Shown here piece after piece: positions 9,175-16,924 of a stretch of DNA of 64,000 nt. The DNA is taken from NCBI RefSeq assembly GCF_900109525.1, contig NZ_FOAN01000001.1:434001-498000 (forward strand), in the 5' to 3' direction. Position numbers and translations under genes: made by a program. The notes beneath the pieces were generated by a model. That model saw only the letters and a program-made list of their open reading frames with translations, ran no database searches and was not told the origin of the DNA. The stretch's first letter is position 1. Every line of letters begins with the position of its first letter. This DNA comes from Allobosea lupini (GTDB lineage: Bacteria; Pseudomonadota; Alphaproteobacteria; Rhizobiales; Beijerinckiaceae).

Positions 9175-9732
9175 CTACCGGTTCTTGATCGCGATCTTGC
9201 CGGTGTCGAGTTCGACATCGGCGACGAATTGCACCGGAATATTCAGCGGCTCGCAATTGAGATCTGCCCGCACGATGAAGCGGATCTTGAGCTCGGCCTT
9301 GTCGAGCCCCTCGTCGCGCTCGACCACGATCGACTGCTTCATCAGCCGCGGCTCGTAGGCGAGCAGCACCTGCGCGAGCTCGTCCTTGATCGCGCCGACC
9401 CGGTGCTCGTCGATCGACTTGTTCTGCACGTCCGGGAAGCCGCAGTTGAGCACGGAGCGGCGGACATGCTCGAAGCGCGACAGATCGGTCGAGGAAGCGA
9501 AATTGATCGTGTTGACCAGGGCTTCGAGGTCGAGCGCGATCTCCTGGCGCAGTTTGCTCTCGGTGATCGCGGTCCGCGGCGCAGCGCGGCGCCCAGCCAC
9601 CACGCGCTCGCCACCGGCGTCGCGCAGGTCGAGCTGGACCTTCGCGTCCTTGGCGCGATGCGCCTCGCGGAAGGCGAACATCAACGGCGGCCGCAACCGG
9701 TTCTTCGCCTTGGGGTCGAGCATCTGGGTCAT
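9175..9732 (-). CDS. tssE: Type VI secretion baseplate protein TssE (gp25-like)
   Basis: A 185-residue gp25-like protein that joins the baseplate to the first sheath ring. The GPW/gp25 core is at about 60-170, with LRQEIALDLEALVNTINF, SVLNCGFPDV and a strand rich in aliphatic residues (LKIRFIVRADL) near the end. It has a somewhat longer N-terminus than Gammaproteobacterial TssE. It precedes tssF by 6 bases, while a 162-base gap with two strong hairpins separates it from hcp upstream. Confidence 0.92.
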   Translation of the reverse strand: MTQMLDPKAKNRLRPPLMFAFREAHRAKDAKVQLDLRDAGGERVVAGRRAAPRTAITESKLRQEIALDLEALVNTINFASSTDLSRFEHVRRSVLNCGFPDVQNKSIDEHRVGAIKDELAQVLLAYEPRLMKQSIVVERDEGLDKAELKIRFIVRADLNCEPLNIPVQFVADVELDTGKIAIKNR

Positions 9733-9755
9733 CCCGAACGAAGCTGCTCAATACG

Positions 9756-9797
9756 ACGGACTCCCGGTGATTGCTGCCGCAATCGCGGGGAGTCCGT
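9756..9797 (-). terminator. Hairpin in the hcp-tssE gap
   Basis: Arms ACGGACTCCC (9756-9765) and GGGAGTCCGT (9788-9797) pair perfectly, and GATTGC/GCAATC continues the stem inside. There is no T-tract, so it is more likely an RNA-processing or stabilising hairpin, or a Rho-linked attenuator, than a classic intrinsic terminator. It is transcribed leftward after hcp and before tssE. Confidence 0.5.
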
Positions 9798-9852
9798 GCG
9801 GAACGTGACAGGATCGGCGACGCCGGTCGAGGCGAGACACCGGAAGCTGCCC

Positions 9853-9886
9853 TCCAGCCGGGCCCGCCCGAGCGGACCCGGCTGGA
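9853..9886 (-). terminator. Hairpin directly after hcp
   Basis: Perfect 10-base arms TCCAGCCGGG (9853-9862) and CCCGGCTGGA (9877-9886) lie 8 bases past the hcp stop on the transcribed strand. No run of T follows. It probably protects the hcp 3' end or limits read-through into tssE. Confidence 0.5.
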
Positions 9887-9894
9887 ATGGCGTA

Positions 9895-10377
9895 TTACTC
9901 TTGGTTCTTCTTGAGGTCGTAGGTACCGGTGATCGCCGAACCCAGCGAGCCGTCCTTGTTCTGCGGCTTGTATTCGAACTTGATCTTGGCGAAGTTCAGC
10001 GAGAACTGATCGGTCGGGACCGGGTTGCCGCCGGTCGAGTCGCCCGACTGGTAGCTCGACACGAGCAGGTCCTCGAGCGTGACCGTGTAGAACTCCTGCT
10101 GGCCCTTGCCCTGCTTGCGGACGTGCAGCACGGCCTTCTTGATGTGCTCGCCGGTCGAGCACTTCAGCATCAGGGTCGCCGAGGCCTTGTTGACGTTGGC
10201 CGTGCAGTGCAGGTCCTGATAGCTCGCCTTGCCGGCGCCGCCGCCATGCCCAGCGGCGTGCGTGCCGGAATTGCTGACGCCCCAGGAGAAGGATTCGATC
10301 TCGATCGTGTCCTTGTGCTTGGCGTCCTGGCTTTCGCCCTTGATACCGTCGATCTCCAGATGGAAGTCGCTAGCCAT
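9895..10377 (-). CDS. hcp: Type VI secretion tube protein Hcp (TssD)
   Basis: A 160-residue Hcp whose hexamers stack into the inner tube that the sheath expels. The family markers are DFHLEIDGIKGES at the start, the IEIESFSWGVSNSG strand, CSTGEHIKKAVLHVRKQG and a C-terminal FAKIKFEYKPQ strand. ATG 10377 is chosen because GGAGAG lies 4 bases before it; an upstream in-frame TTG overlaps that ribosome site. There is no C-terminal extension, so it is a structural and not an evolved Hcp. Hairpins flank it on both sides. Confidence 0.96.
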   Translation of the reverse strand: MASDFHLEIDGIKGESQDAKHKDTIEIESFSWGVSNSGTHAAGHGGGAGKASYQDLHCTANVNKASATLMLKCSTGEHIKKAVLHVRKQGKGQQEFYTVTLEDLLVSSYQSGDSTGGNPVPTDQFSLNFAKIKFEYKPQNKDGSLGSAITGTYDLKKNQE

Positions 10378-10463
10378 GGTGCTCTCCAATTGTTGGCTGA
10401 TTGAGGTGATTTAGGCATAGAACTCGCGTCGCCTGGAGAGCTCCCCCCATGCGTCGCTACTCT

Positions 10464-10550
10464 CCCTGCGCCGCGAGCGCAGGGTCGACTGTTGTCCTGG
10501 GGGCCGGCGCGCCTAAGGGCCCGCCTGGGTCTCAGGTCTTAGGCGCCGGC
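10464..10550 (-). repeat. Two inverted repeats between tssC and hcp
   Basis: CCCTGCG (10464-10470) pairs with CGCAGGG (10478-10484). A longer imperfect pair, GCCGGCGCGCCTAAG (10503-10517) with CTTAGGCGCCGGC (10538-10550), reaches into the last codons of tssC. With the hairpins after hcp they make hcp a separately bounded RNA segment. No T-tract is seen. Confidence 0.45.
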
Positions 10551-12034
10551 AGGCGCGAGACGAGGCTCAAACCGATATCCATGCCCTCGAGCTGGAAGTG
10601 CGGCCGGAGGTAGAACTTGGCCGAATAATAGCCCGGGTTCTCCTCGTCCTCGAAGACGTCGATGCGCGCATCGGACAGGGGCTTGCGCGCCTTCGTCTCC
10701 TCGCTGGAGTTCAGCGGATCGCCGTCGACATATTCGGTGATCCACTCCTGCAGCCAGCGACGCAGGGGTTCGCGCTCCTTGTAGGAGCCGATCTTGTCGC
10801 GCACCATGCACTTCAGGTAATGCGCGAAGCGCGACACGGCGAACATATAGGGAAGTCGCGAAGACAGGTTGTCGGAGGCCGTCGCCGCGACGCCGTCGGG
10901 CCCGAAGAAGGTCTTGGGCTTGTAGAGCGACTGCGCGCCGATGAAGGCCGCCTTGTCCGTGTTCTTGCGATGGATCAGCGGGATCAGGCCGGACTTGGCC
11001 AGTTCTGCCTCGCGGCGGTCGCTGATCGCGATTTCGGTCGGGCACTTCAGGTCGACGCCGCCGTCATCGGTCGGGAAAGTATGGGTCGGCAGGTTGAGAA
11101 CCTCGCCGCCCGACTGGACGCCGCGGATGCGGGTGCACCAGCCATACTCCTTGAAGGCCCGGTTGATGTTCACCGCCATGGCGTAGGCGGCGTTCATCCA
11201 GGCGTATTTCTCGCCCTTGTGGCCGTCGGTGTCTTCCTCGAAGGCGAACTCCTCGACCGGCTCCGACTTGGCCCCGTAGGGAACCCGCGCCAGCACCCGC
11301 GGCAGGCACAAGCCGACATAGCGGGAGTCGGCCGCGTCGCGCAGACCCTTCCAGGCCGCATAATCGGGCGTATCGAAGACCTTGCCGAGATCGCGCGGGT
11401 TCGAGAGCTCCGTCCAGGAGTCCATGCCCATCAGGTTCGGGTCGGCGCCGGTGAAGAATGGCGCATGGGCGGCGGCCGCGATCTTGGACAGATCGCGCAG
11501 CAACTGCACGTCCGTGGGGGCGTGACTGAAGTGATAGTCGCCGACGAGCGCGCCGAAGGGCTGGCCGCCGAGCTGACCGAACTCCTGCTCGTAGAGCTGC
11601 TTGAACAGCGGGCTCTGGTCCCAGCGGGCGCCGGGATAGGTCTTGAGGTTACGGTAGAGCTCGGTCTTGCCGACGTTCATCACCTTGATCTTCAGCTGCG
11701 AGTCGGTCTCGGAGTTGAAGACGAGGTAGTTCAGGCCGCGCCAGGCGCTTTCGAGCTTCTGGAATTCCGGTGCGTGCAGCACCTCGTTCATCTGCTCGCT
11801 GAGCTTGGCGTCGAGCCGGGCGATCATCTCCTCGATCGTGTCGAGTACGTCGCCCTTGATCAGCGTCGAGTCGGCGAGAGCCTGGTTGACCAGGGTCGCG
11901 ACCGCGTTCTCGACCTCGCTGGCCGCTCGTTCGGTCTTCGGCTTGAAGCTCTGCTTCAGCAGTGCCGAGAAGTCGTCGGCGCCTTGCGTTTCAGCAGCTG
12001 CCGCGCCGGGTTGTTGGATCTGTGCTTCCGCCAT
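10532..12034 (-). CDS. tssC: Type VI secretion contractile sheath large subunit TssC
   Basis: A 500-residue large sheath subunit that forms heterodimers with TssB to build the contractile sheath. Recognised from ESAWRGLNYLV, FGALVGDYHFSH, AHAPFFTGA, CLPRVLARVPYG, the FMNAAYAMAVNINRAF-like block and the C-terminal RPHFQLEGMDIGLSLVSRLP strand that interlocks neighbouring subunits. Length is typical. It starts 11 bases after the tssB stop, in the usual tssB-tssC order. Confidence 0.96.
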   Translation of the reverse strand: MAEAQIQQPGAAAAETQGADDFSALLKQSFKPKTERAASEVENAVATLVNQALADSTLIKGDVLDTIEEMIARLDAKLSEQMNEVLHAPEFQKLESAWRGLNYLVFNSETDSQLKIKVMNVGKTELYRNLKTYPGARWDQSPLFKQLYEQEFGQLGGQPFGALVGDYHFSHAPTDVQLLRDLSKIAAAAHAPFFTGADPNLMGMDSWTELSNPRDLGKVFDTPDYAAWKGLRDAADSRYVGLCLPRVLARVPYGAKSEPVEEFAFEEDTDGHKGEKYAWMNAAYAMAVNINRAFKEYGWCTRIRGVQSGGEVLNLPTHTFPTDDGGVDLKCPTEIAISDRREAELAKSGLIPLIHRKNTDKAAFIGAQSLYKPKTFFGPDGVAATASDNLSSRLPYMFAVSRFAHYLKCMVRDKIGSYKEREPLRRWLQEWITEYVDGDPLNSSEETKARKPLSDARIDVFEDEENPGYYSAKFYLRPHFQLEGMDIGLSLVSRLPAPKT

Positions 12035-12045
12035 AGCCGCCTCGC

Positions 12046-12579
12046 TTACCCGTTGCTGTCCTGCTTGTCGTCACCAGCCGGCTTTTCGCCGAGCTTGTCC
12101 TTCAGCGCCGCCATCAATTGCGGATCAGCCAGAAGGGCCTTGAGCTGGTCGCTGGCCGCGACCTTGCCATCCATGTAGCGCAGGAGGTTGGCGAGCTGCT
12201 CGCGTGCCTCCAGCAGCTTGGCCGTCGCCGGAATCTGGCGGGCGATCGCAGCCGGGTTGAAGTCCTCGTATTTCTTGAACTTCAGCGACACGGACAGCTT
12301 GTCGCTCCCGTCCCCGAGCTTGTTCGGCACGGTAAAGGCCGCGCCCGGTTCGATCGCGGCCATGCGCTGATCGAAATTGTCCATGTCGATGTCGAGGAAC
12401 TTGCGGTCGCCAACGTCGGGCTTCTCGACCGCCGAAGCATTGCCCGACAGATCGGCGAGAACCCCCATCACGAAGGGCAGCTCGACCTTCTGGTCGGCAT
12501 TGTAGGGATCCTCATAGGTAATGTGGACCCGCGGTGGCCTATTGCGGCGAATGAATTTCTGCCCCGAATCTCCGGCCAT
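12046..12579 (-). CDS. tssB: Type VI secretion contractile sheath small subunit TssB
   Basis: A 177-residue small sheath subunit. RPPRVHITYED, KVELPFVMGVLADLSG, RKFLDIDMDNFD and the C-terminal helix with LANLLRYMDGK are diagnostic. The start is ATG 12579, preceded by AGGAAGG about 9 bases upstream; the reading frame stays open further upstream, but MAGDSGQKFIRRNRPP is the family N-terminus. A 10-bp hairpin lies just ahead of the ribosome site. A 222-base gap separates it from tssA, so it may have its own promoter. Confidence 0.95.
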   Translation of the reverse strand: MAGDSGQKFIRRNRPPRVHITYEDPYNADQKVELPFVMGVLADLSGNASAVEKPDVGDRKFLDIDMDNFDQRMAAIEPGAAFTVPNKLGDGSDKLSVSLKFKKYEDFNPAAIARQIPATAKLLEAREQLANLLRYMDGKVAASDQLKALLADPQLMAALKDKLGEKPAGDDKQDSNG

Positions 12580-12600
12580 GACGGCGCCCCTTCCTTTAGA

Positions 12601-12627
12601 GGCATCACGCAAGGAGAGCGTGATGCC
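12601..12627 (-). promoter_or_regulatory. tssB leader hairpin next to the ribosome site
   Basis: Perfect 10-base arms GGCATCACGC and GCGTGATGCC with a 7-base loop are positioned in the tssB leader, about 21 bases before the start codon and immediately upstream of the AGGAAGG ribosome site. It could stabilise the leader or modulate ribosome access. The role is inferred from position only. Confidence 0.45.
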
Positions 12628-12801
12628 ACGCTTACGATCCAGCTCGCTATACCATACACACTTGCCGACCGCTTGACAGTTCTTGTCGAACTGCTCGCAT
12701 CGGCTGCACAAGATCCAGCCAGCTCAGCTTTGCAGGCGGATGACGTCACCGCATCCACCGAACGAATGAGGCGCGGCGCTCCACGAAGGGACCGTCGCGA
12801 C

Positions 12802-14337
12802 CTACTCGCCGCTGCTCTGCCTTATGCCGACTTCAGGCAGGATATCGCCGAGCAGCGACAGAAAATCTTGCTGCGCCAGCGCACAGGCCTTGTCCATCAG
12901 CAGCGGCACCGGATTGGACGGCTCGGCGTGACGATAGAAGCCGGCGACGGCCTTCATCCGGGCGATCGCCTCGGCCCGGCTCGCGATGGTGATCGCTGCG
13001 ACAGGCGCGGCCATTGTCGCGGCGCTCGCCTTGGGCTCAACCTCGGCTTCCTCAGGCTGCTCGCTCTCAGTCTCCTCGTCGGCGCCCTGTTTCCCTTCGT
13101 CGTCGGCTTCCTCGTCAGCTCCGTCCCCGGCGTCCGTCTCCTCATCATCGGACGAATTTTCCTCGTCATCATAGGATGAGCTCTCTTCGTCGCCATCGGA
13201 GGCGTAGCCGTCGTCCTCACCGCTGTCGTCGCCATAGCCGCCGCCAGAACCATCGCCACCCAGGCGCTCCAGCGGCAGCTGGTATTTCGTGTCGTCGCCG
13301 ATCTCGAGCATCGCTTTGTCGACGTGCTCCGGGAACATGATCTGGATGACCTCGATCAGCGACTTGCCGATCAGGCGCTGCGCCTGGCCGATCAGCAGCA
13401 CGGCCGGGCTCGACGGCTCGACCCGGCGGAAATAGGCGAGACAGCCGGCGAGCGCGGCCTGGGCCTCGTCGACGGAGGCGCAGACGCCGGGCGGAAGCGC
13501 CGCAACCATAATCGTCCCGGTCGCAGCGCCGCTGACGGCTGCGGGCACCTCGGCGCCGGCGGCGCCCTGCCCGCCGGGCGCCTTCCGTTCGATCGCGGCC
13601 TCGAGGAACGCGATGATCTGCCCGACAAGTCCGGCAAGCCGCGGGAAGGTCACCGCTTGGTCGGTGCCGAGCTTCTCGCTCCAGATCGCGCGCAATCGCA
13701 ACTGCGCGTCCCGGATCGCGGTGACATGGCCGAGCATCGCCGTCAGGTCGGAGAGTTCCACCTCCTTCAGCGCCGCGTTGATTCCGCCGGCGTCGGGGTG
13801 TTTCTCATCCTCGCCGGGCCGCAGCTCGCCCGAGGCGACGAGCTGGCTGCGAAACATCACCGGTCCCAGCCGCTTGCTCAGGAACAATGGCGCATGCTGC
13901 AGCGGCAGGGCGACGGTGGCGTTCTCGTCGAGCCCCTGCAGCGCGACCTCGCGCATGATGAAGTCGCCGTCCTCGGCCCGAGGATAGACCTCTTCCCAAT
14001 AGTCGCCGAGATAGCTCACGATCAGCCCGAGGCTCGCGGCGAAACCGGCGATGTCGCGATTGAGCAGACAAAGCTTGCCCGCCAGGACGAAGCCACGCAG
14101 GTCGCGGCTCAGCTTGAGCACCTTGCCGAGATCGCCGAAGGCTACGGGAAAATCGATCGTGCTGCGATCGAACGGGATTTGCCGCCCTTCGTCGTCGCGG
14201 CGGAAATAGGAGGTCGGCAGCGCCACTTCGAGGCGCGCCATGACGTTCATGACGTCGGGATCGGCATCCGGATCGGGACCGCAGGGATCATCCGCCGAAA
14301 CCGGCTTCGCCAGATCAGCGAAATTGAGCGCGGCCAT
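12802..14337 (-). CDS. tssA: Type VI secretion protein TssA with acidic linker and duplicated C-terminal motif
   Basis: A 511-residue TssA that primes and caps sheath and tube polymerisation. The ImpA_N domain (about 1-200) shows DDPCGPDPDADPD, LSRDLRGFVLAGKLCL and YWEEVYPR. Two related C-terminal segments follow: 287-336 (AYFRRVEPSSPAVLL) and 452-503 (GFYRHAEPSNPVPLL). A run of about 75 residues that is almost all Asp, Glu, Ser and Gly (361-436) lies between them. That acidic linker and the doubled FYR-x-EPSxPV motif are unusual. It lies between the OmpA-like gene and tssB on the leftward strand. Confidence 0.93.
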   Translation of the reverse strand: MAALNFADLAKPVSADDPCGPDPDADPDVMNVMARLEVALPTSYFRRDDEGRQIPFDRSTIDFPVAFGDLGKVLKLSRDLRGFVLAGKLCLLNRDIAGFAASLGLIVSYLGDYWEEVYPRAEDGDFIMREVALQGLDENATVALPLQHAPLFLSKRLGPVMFRSQLVASGELRPGEDEKHPDAGGINAALKEVELSDLTAMLGHVTAIRDAQLRLRAIWSEKLGTDQAVTFPRLAGLVGQIIAFLEAAIERKAPGGQGAAGAEVPAAVSGAATGTIMVAALPPGVCASVDEAQAALAGCLAYFRRVEPSSPAVLLIGQAQRLIGKSLIEVIQIMFPEHVDKAMLEIGDDTKYQLPLERLGGDGSGGGYGDDSGEDDGYASDGDEESSSYDDEENSSDDEETDAGDGADEEADDEGKQGADEETESEQPEEAEVEPKASAATMAAPVAAITIASRAEAIARMKAVAGFYRHAEPSNPVPLLMDKACALAQQDFLSLLGDILPEVGIRQSSGE

Positions 14338-14382
14338 GCCCCCTCACGATCAATCGAGCTTATCGGGGCGGCCGCCTGGCCG

Positions 14383-14928
14383 TCACTCCACCTGCAGCCG
14401 CGTCTCGACCCGGCGATTATCGGCCGAGAACTTGTCGGAAACGACGGGCTTGCTCTGGCCGAGGCCGCGCGGGACGAGCTTGGCGGTATCGACGCCCCGA
14501 TCGCTGAGATAGCGCACGACCGCCTTGGCGCGCCGCTCCGACAGACTCAGATTGTAGTCCGCGGTGCCGCTGGCATCAGTGTGCCCCTCGACCAGGAAAC
14601 TGCTCGCCGAAAGCTGCGGATCCTTCAGCGCCTTGGCGAACTCGTCGAGATTCACCCGCGCCTCGGGCTCGAGCACGTCGGAATTGTATTTGAACTTGAC
14701 GACGAGATCGAAGGCGGTCGGCGGCTTCACGACGTGGCCGGCCTTGTTGCATTCGGCCTCGGTGCCGACGCACAGGCCGCGCGAGACGCCGAGATTCGGC
14801 TTCGCGGCTCCGAAGTGCTTGACGATATCGTCCGCCTTGTAGGCCTGTGCCTGCGCGGAAAACGGCGACAGGACGCAGAAGCCTGCGGCAAGAGCGGCAC
14901 TAACCATGACAAGGGCCTGCTTGCGCAC
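14383..14928 (-). CDS. OmpA-family peptidoglycan-binding protein, T6SS-associated
   Basis: A 181-residue exported protein. GTG 14928 is chosen because GGGAGGA lies 5 bases upstream and a clear signal peptide follows (MRKQALVMVSAALAAG, cleavage after AQA near residue 29). The C-terminal OmpA domain (about 75-181) keeps the murein-contacting Asp and Arg in VEGHTDASGTADYN and LSERRAKAVVRYL, ending NRRVETRLQVE. It has no lipobox or beta-barrel, so it is a periplasmic peptidoglycan binder. As first gene of the leftward tss unit it may anchor the apparatus to the wall, as TagL or TagP-type proteins do. Confidence 0.85.
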   Translation of the reverse strand: MRKQALVMVSAALAAGFCVLSPFSAQAQAYKADDIVKHFGAAKPNLGVSRGLCVGTEAECNKAGHVVKPPTAFDLVVKFKYNSDVLEPEARVNLDEFAKALKDPQLSASSFLVEGHTDASGTADYNLSLSERRAKAVVRYLSDRGVDTAKLVPRGLGQSKPVVSDKFSADNRRVETRLQVE

Positions 14929-15044
14929 GGTCTTCCTCCCGTTTAGGTTCGCTGAGGCGGTTGAAGACTGACGGCGCGAACTATGCCTCGCAGCGTTTGC
15001 TGCGTCAATAGTCGTCTCTTGTCGCAAGCCACGAGGTTTTGTTG
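14929..15044. promoter_or_regulatory. Divergent control region of the two T6SS units
   Basis: This 116-base gap separates the leftward OmpA-like/tss unit from rightward vgrG and must hold the promoters of both. It is less GC-rich than its surroundings. I cannot identify a convincing -35/-10 pair or a sigma-54 site by eye. Confidence 0.5.
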
Positions 15045-16907
15045 ATGCCCGCCGCTCCAGGACAATCGAAAAGACTTGCCTCCTTTACGACACCGGCGGG
15101 TCAAGATGTCTTCTCACTTCTCAAGTTTGAGGCGCGCGAAGCTCTCAGCGAATTATTTGTTTATCAAATCGAGGCTGTGAGTACTTCTCGGGGCGACGAT
15201 CTTCAAAATTTAATTGGCGAGAAATGCCATATTAAAATGACGCTGAAGAACGGTGAAGACCGGATCTTCAACGGCGTGCTCGTCGAGGCGCAGTGGCTCG
15301 GCCGGGAGAAGGATCTCGACCACTACCGCTTCGTGCTGCGGCCCTGGCTCTGGCTGCTCTCGCAGCGCTCCGATTGCCGCATCTTCAAGAACAAGACGGC
15401 CCTCGACATCATCAAGACGATCTTCGGGAAAGAGGACAAGGCGAGCTTCGAGGACCGCGTCAGCGAGCCGCCGCCGGAGATCGACTATTGCGTGCAGTAC
15501 CGCGAGTCCGATCTCGACTTCGTCCTGCGCCTGATGGAGAAATACGGCATCTACTACTACTTCAAGCACACCGAGGGGGACCACAAGCTGGTCCTCTCGG
15601 ATGCGCGCAACTCGCATGATGCGGTGACTGCCGCAGCCGAGCCGAGCTTCGCCGGAGCCGGCGCCGCCTACCCGTTCATGCCGACCGACGGTGCCCAGAG
15701 GCGCCGGATCGAGCATCTGACGCAATGGTCGGCGCAGCGGCGGCTGCGGACCGGCAAGATCGAGATCAAGGACTATGATTTCGAGAAATCCACCTCGGAC
15801 CTGACGGCGCGCGCCGAGGACGGCTTCCCGCGCACCAAGTCCTACGAGGCTTTCGACTATCCCGGCGCCTATCTCGACCGCGGCAAGGGCGAGAAGCTCG
15901 CCCGTATCCAGGTCCAGGCCGAGCAGGCGCAGGACGAGCGGCGCCTCGCCGTCGGCGATGCGCCCAGCCTCAATCCTGGGACCCTGATGACGCTGGCCGA
16001 TCATCCCGTCGGCTCGGAGAACGCCGAGTTCCTGGTGGTGCGGGCGACGCATAGCTACGGCGTGCAGAGCTATCGCTCGTCCAAGCGCACCGACCAGGCG
16101 ATCTACCACGGCTCCTACGAACTCCAGAAAGCGACCAAGCGCTTCCGCGCCCCGCTGCTGACACCCTCCCCGCTCCATATCGGCCCCGACACCGCCAAGG
16201 TGGTCGGCGAGAAGAACAAGGGCGAGGAAGGCGACATCGACGTCGACAAGTACGGCCGGGTCTGGCTGCGCTTCCACTGGGACCGCGAGAAGGAGTCGAC
16301 CTCCTGCCGCGTGCGCGTGGCGCAGGCCTGGTCGGGCAAGAACTGGGGCGGCCAGATCATCCCGCGCATCGGCCAGGAGGTCGTGGTCTCCTATATCGGC
16401 GGCGACCCCGACCGGCCGATCATCACCGGCGCCGTGGTCAACGACCAGCACATGCCGCCCTACGACCTGCCGGCCAACAAGACCCAATCGGGCCTGAAGT
16501 CGGAATCGACCGATGGCGGGGGCAAGTCGGGGAAGTTCAACGAGATCAAGTTCGAGGACCTGGCCGGCAAGGAGGTCTTCTCCATGCAGGCCGAACGCGA
16601 CCACAAGACCGAGGTCTTCAACCTCGAGACTCGCGACGTCGGCAAGAAATTCGAGGGCGGCCCGACCGACTTCGCCCGCACGACGCAGATCCTGAGCGGC
16701 AGCGACAAGCTGCACGTCAAGCAGGGCAAGCGCTATGTCGAGGCTGCTCTGGAGATCAAGCTGGTCTGCGGCCAGAGCGAGATCACGATGACGCCGACCA
16801 ACATCACCATCACCTCGCCGATGATCAAGGTCGAGAGCACCGCAAAGACCGAGGTCAACGGCGGCGGCATGACCATCATCACGGGCGGCGTCGTCAAGAT
16901 CAACTGA
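15045..16907 (+). CDS. vgrG: Type VI secretion spike protein VgrG (TssI)
   Basis: A 620-residue VgrG trimeric spike. The gp27-like half (1-370) shows VFSLLKFEAREALSELF, EKCHIKMTLKNGEDRIFNG-type strands and YCVQYRESDLDFVLRLMEKYGIYY. The gp5 OB fold follows (about 390-470, DKYGRVWLRFHWD and GWG-like QAWSGKNWGGQIIPRIGQEVVVSYIGGDPDRPIITG), then a beta-helix tail ending GGVVKIN. There is no C-terminal effector domain, so cargo must bind separately. The first 65 codons are clearly less GC-rich than the rest. Start ATG 15045 has ACGAGG upstream; an in-frame TTG pair precedes it. Confidence 0.95.
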   Translation: MPAAPGQSKRLASFTTPAGQDVFSLLKFEAREALSELFVYQIEAVSTSRGDDLQNLIGEKCHIKMTLKNGEDRIFNGVLVEAQWLGREKDLDHYRFVLRPWLWLLSQRSDCRIFKNKTALDIIKTIFGKEDKASFEDRVSEPPPEIDYCVQYRESDLDFVLRLMEKYGIYYYFKHTEGDHKLVLSDARNSHDAVTAAAEPSFAGAGAAYPFMPTDGAQRRRIEHLTQWSAQRRLRTGKIEIKDYDFEKSTSDLTARAEDGFPRTKSYEAFDYPGAYLDRGKGEKLARIQVQAEQAQDERRLAVGDAPSLNPGTLMTLADHPVGSENAEFLVVRATHSYGVQSYRSSKRTDQAIYHGSYELQKATKRFRAPLLTPSPLHIGPDTAKVVGEKNKGEEGDIDVDKYGRVWLRFHWDREKESTSCRVRVAQAWSGKNWGGQIIPRIGQEVVVSYIGGDPDRPIITGAVVNDQHMPPYDLPANKTQSGLKSESTDGGGKSGKFNEIKFEDLAGKEVFSMQAERDHKTEVFNLETRDVGKKFEGGPTDFARTTQILSGSDKLHVKQGKRYVEAALEIKLVCGQSEITMTPTNITITSPMIKVESTAKTEVNGGGMTIITGGVVKIN

Positions 16908-16924
16908 CAGCCTCTGGTACAGCG

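Noticed and set aside
10377..10389. TTG start for hcp four codons upstream
   Set aside because: It would place the start within the GGAGAG ribosome site that serves ATG 10377.
7993..10404. An 803-codon rightward ORF across tssF, tssE and hcp
   Set aside because: It runs through three clearly recognised leftward genes and their hairpins and has no recognisable domain.
14929..15044. Sigma-54 promoter between the two T6SS units
   Set aside because: No TGGCAC-N5-TTGC-type match could be found by eye on either strand.
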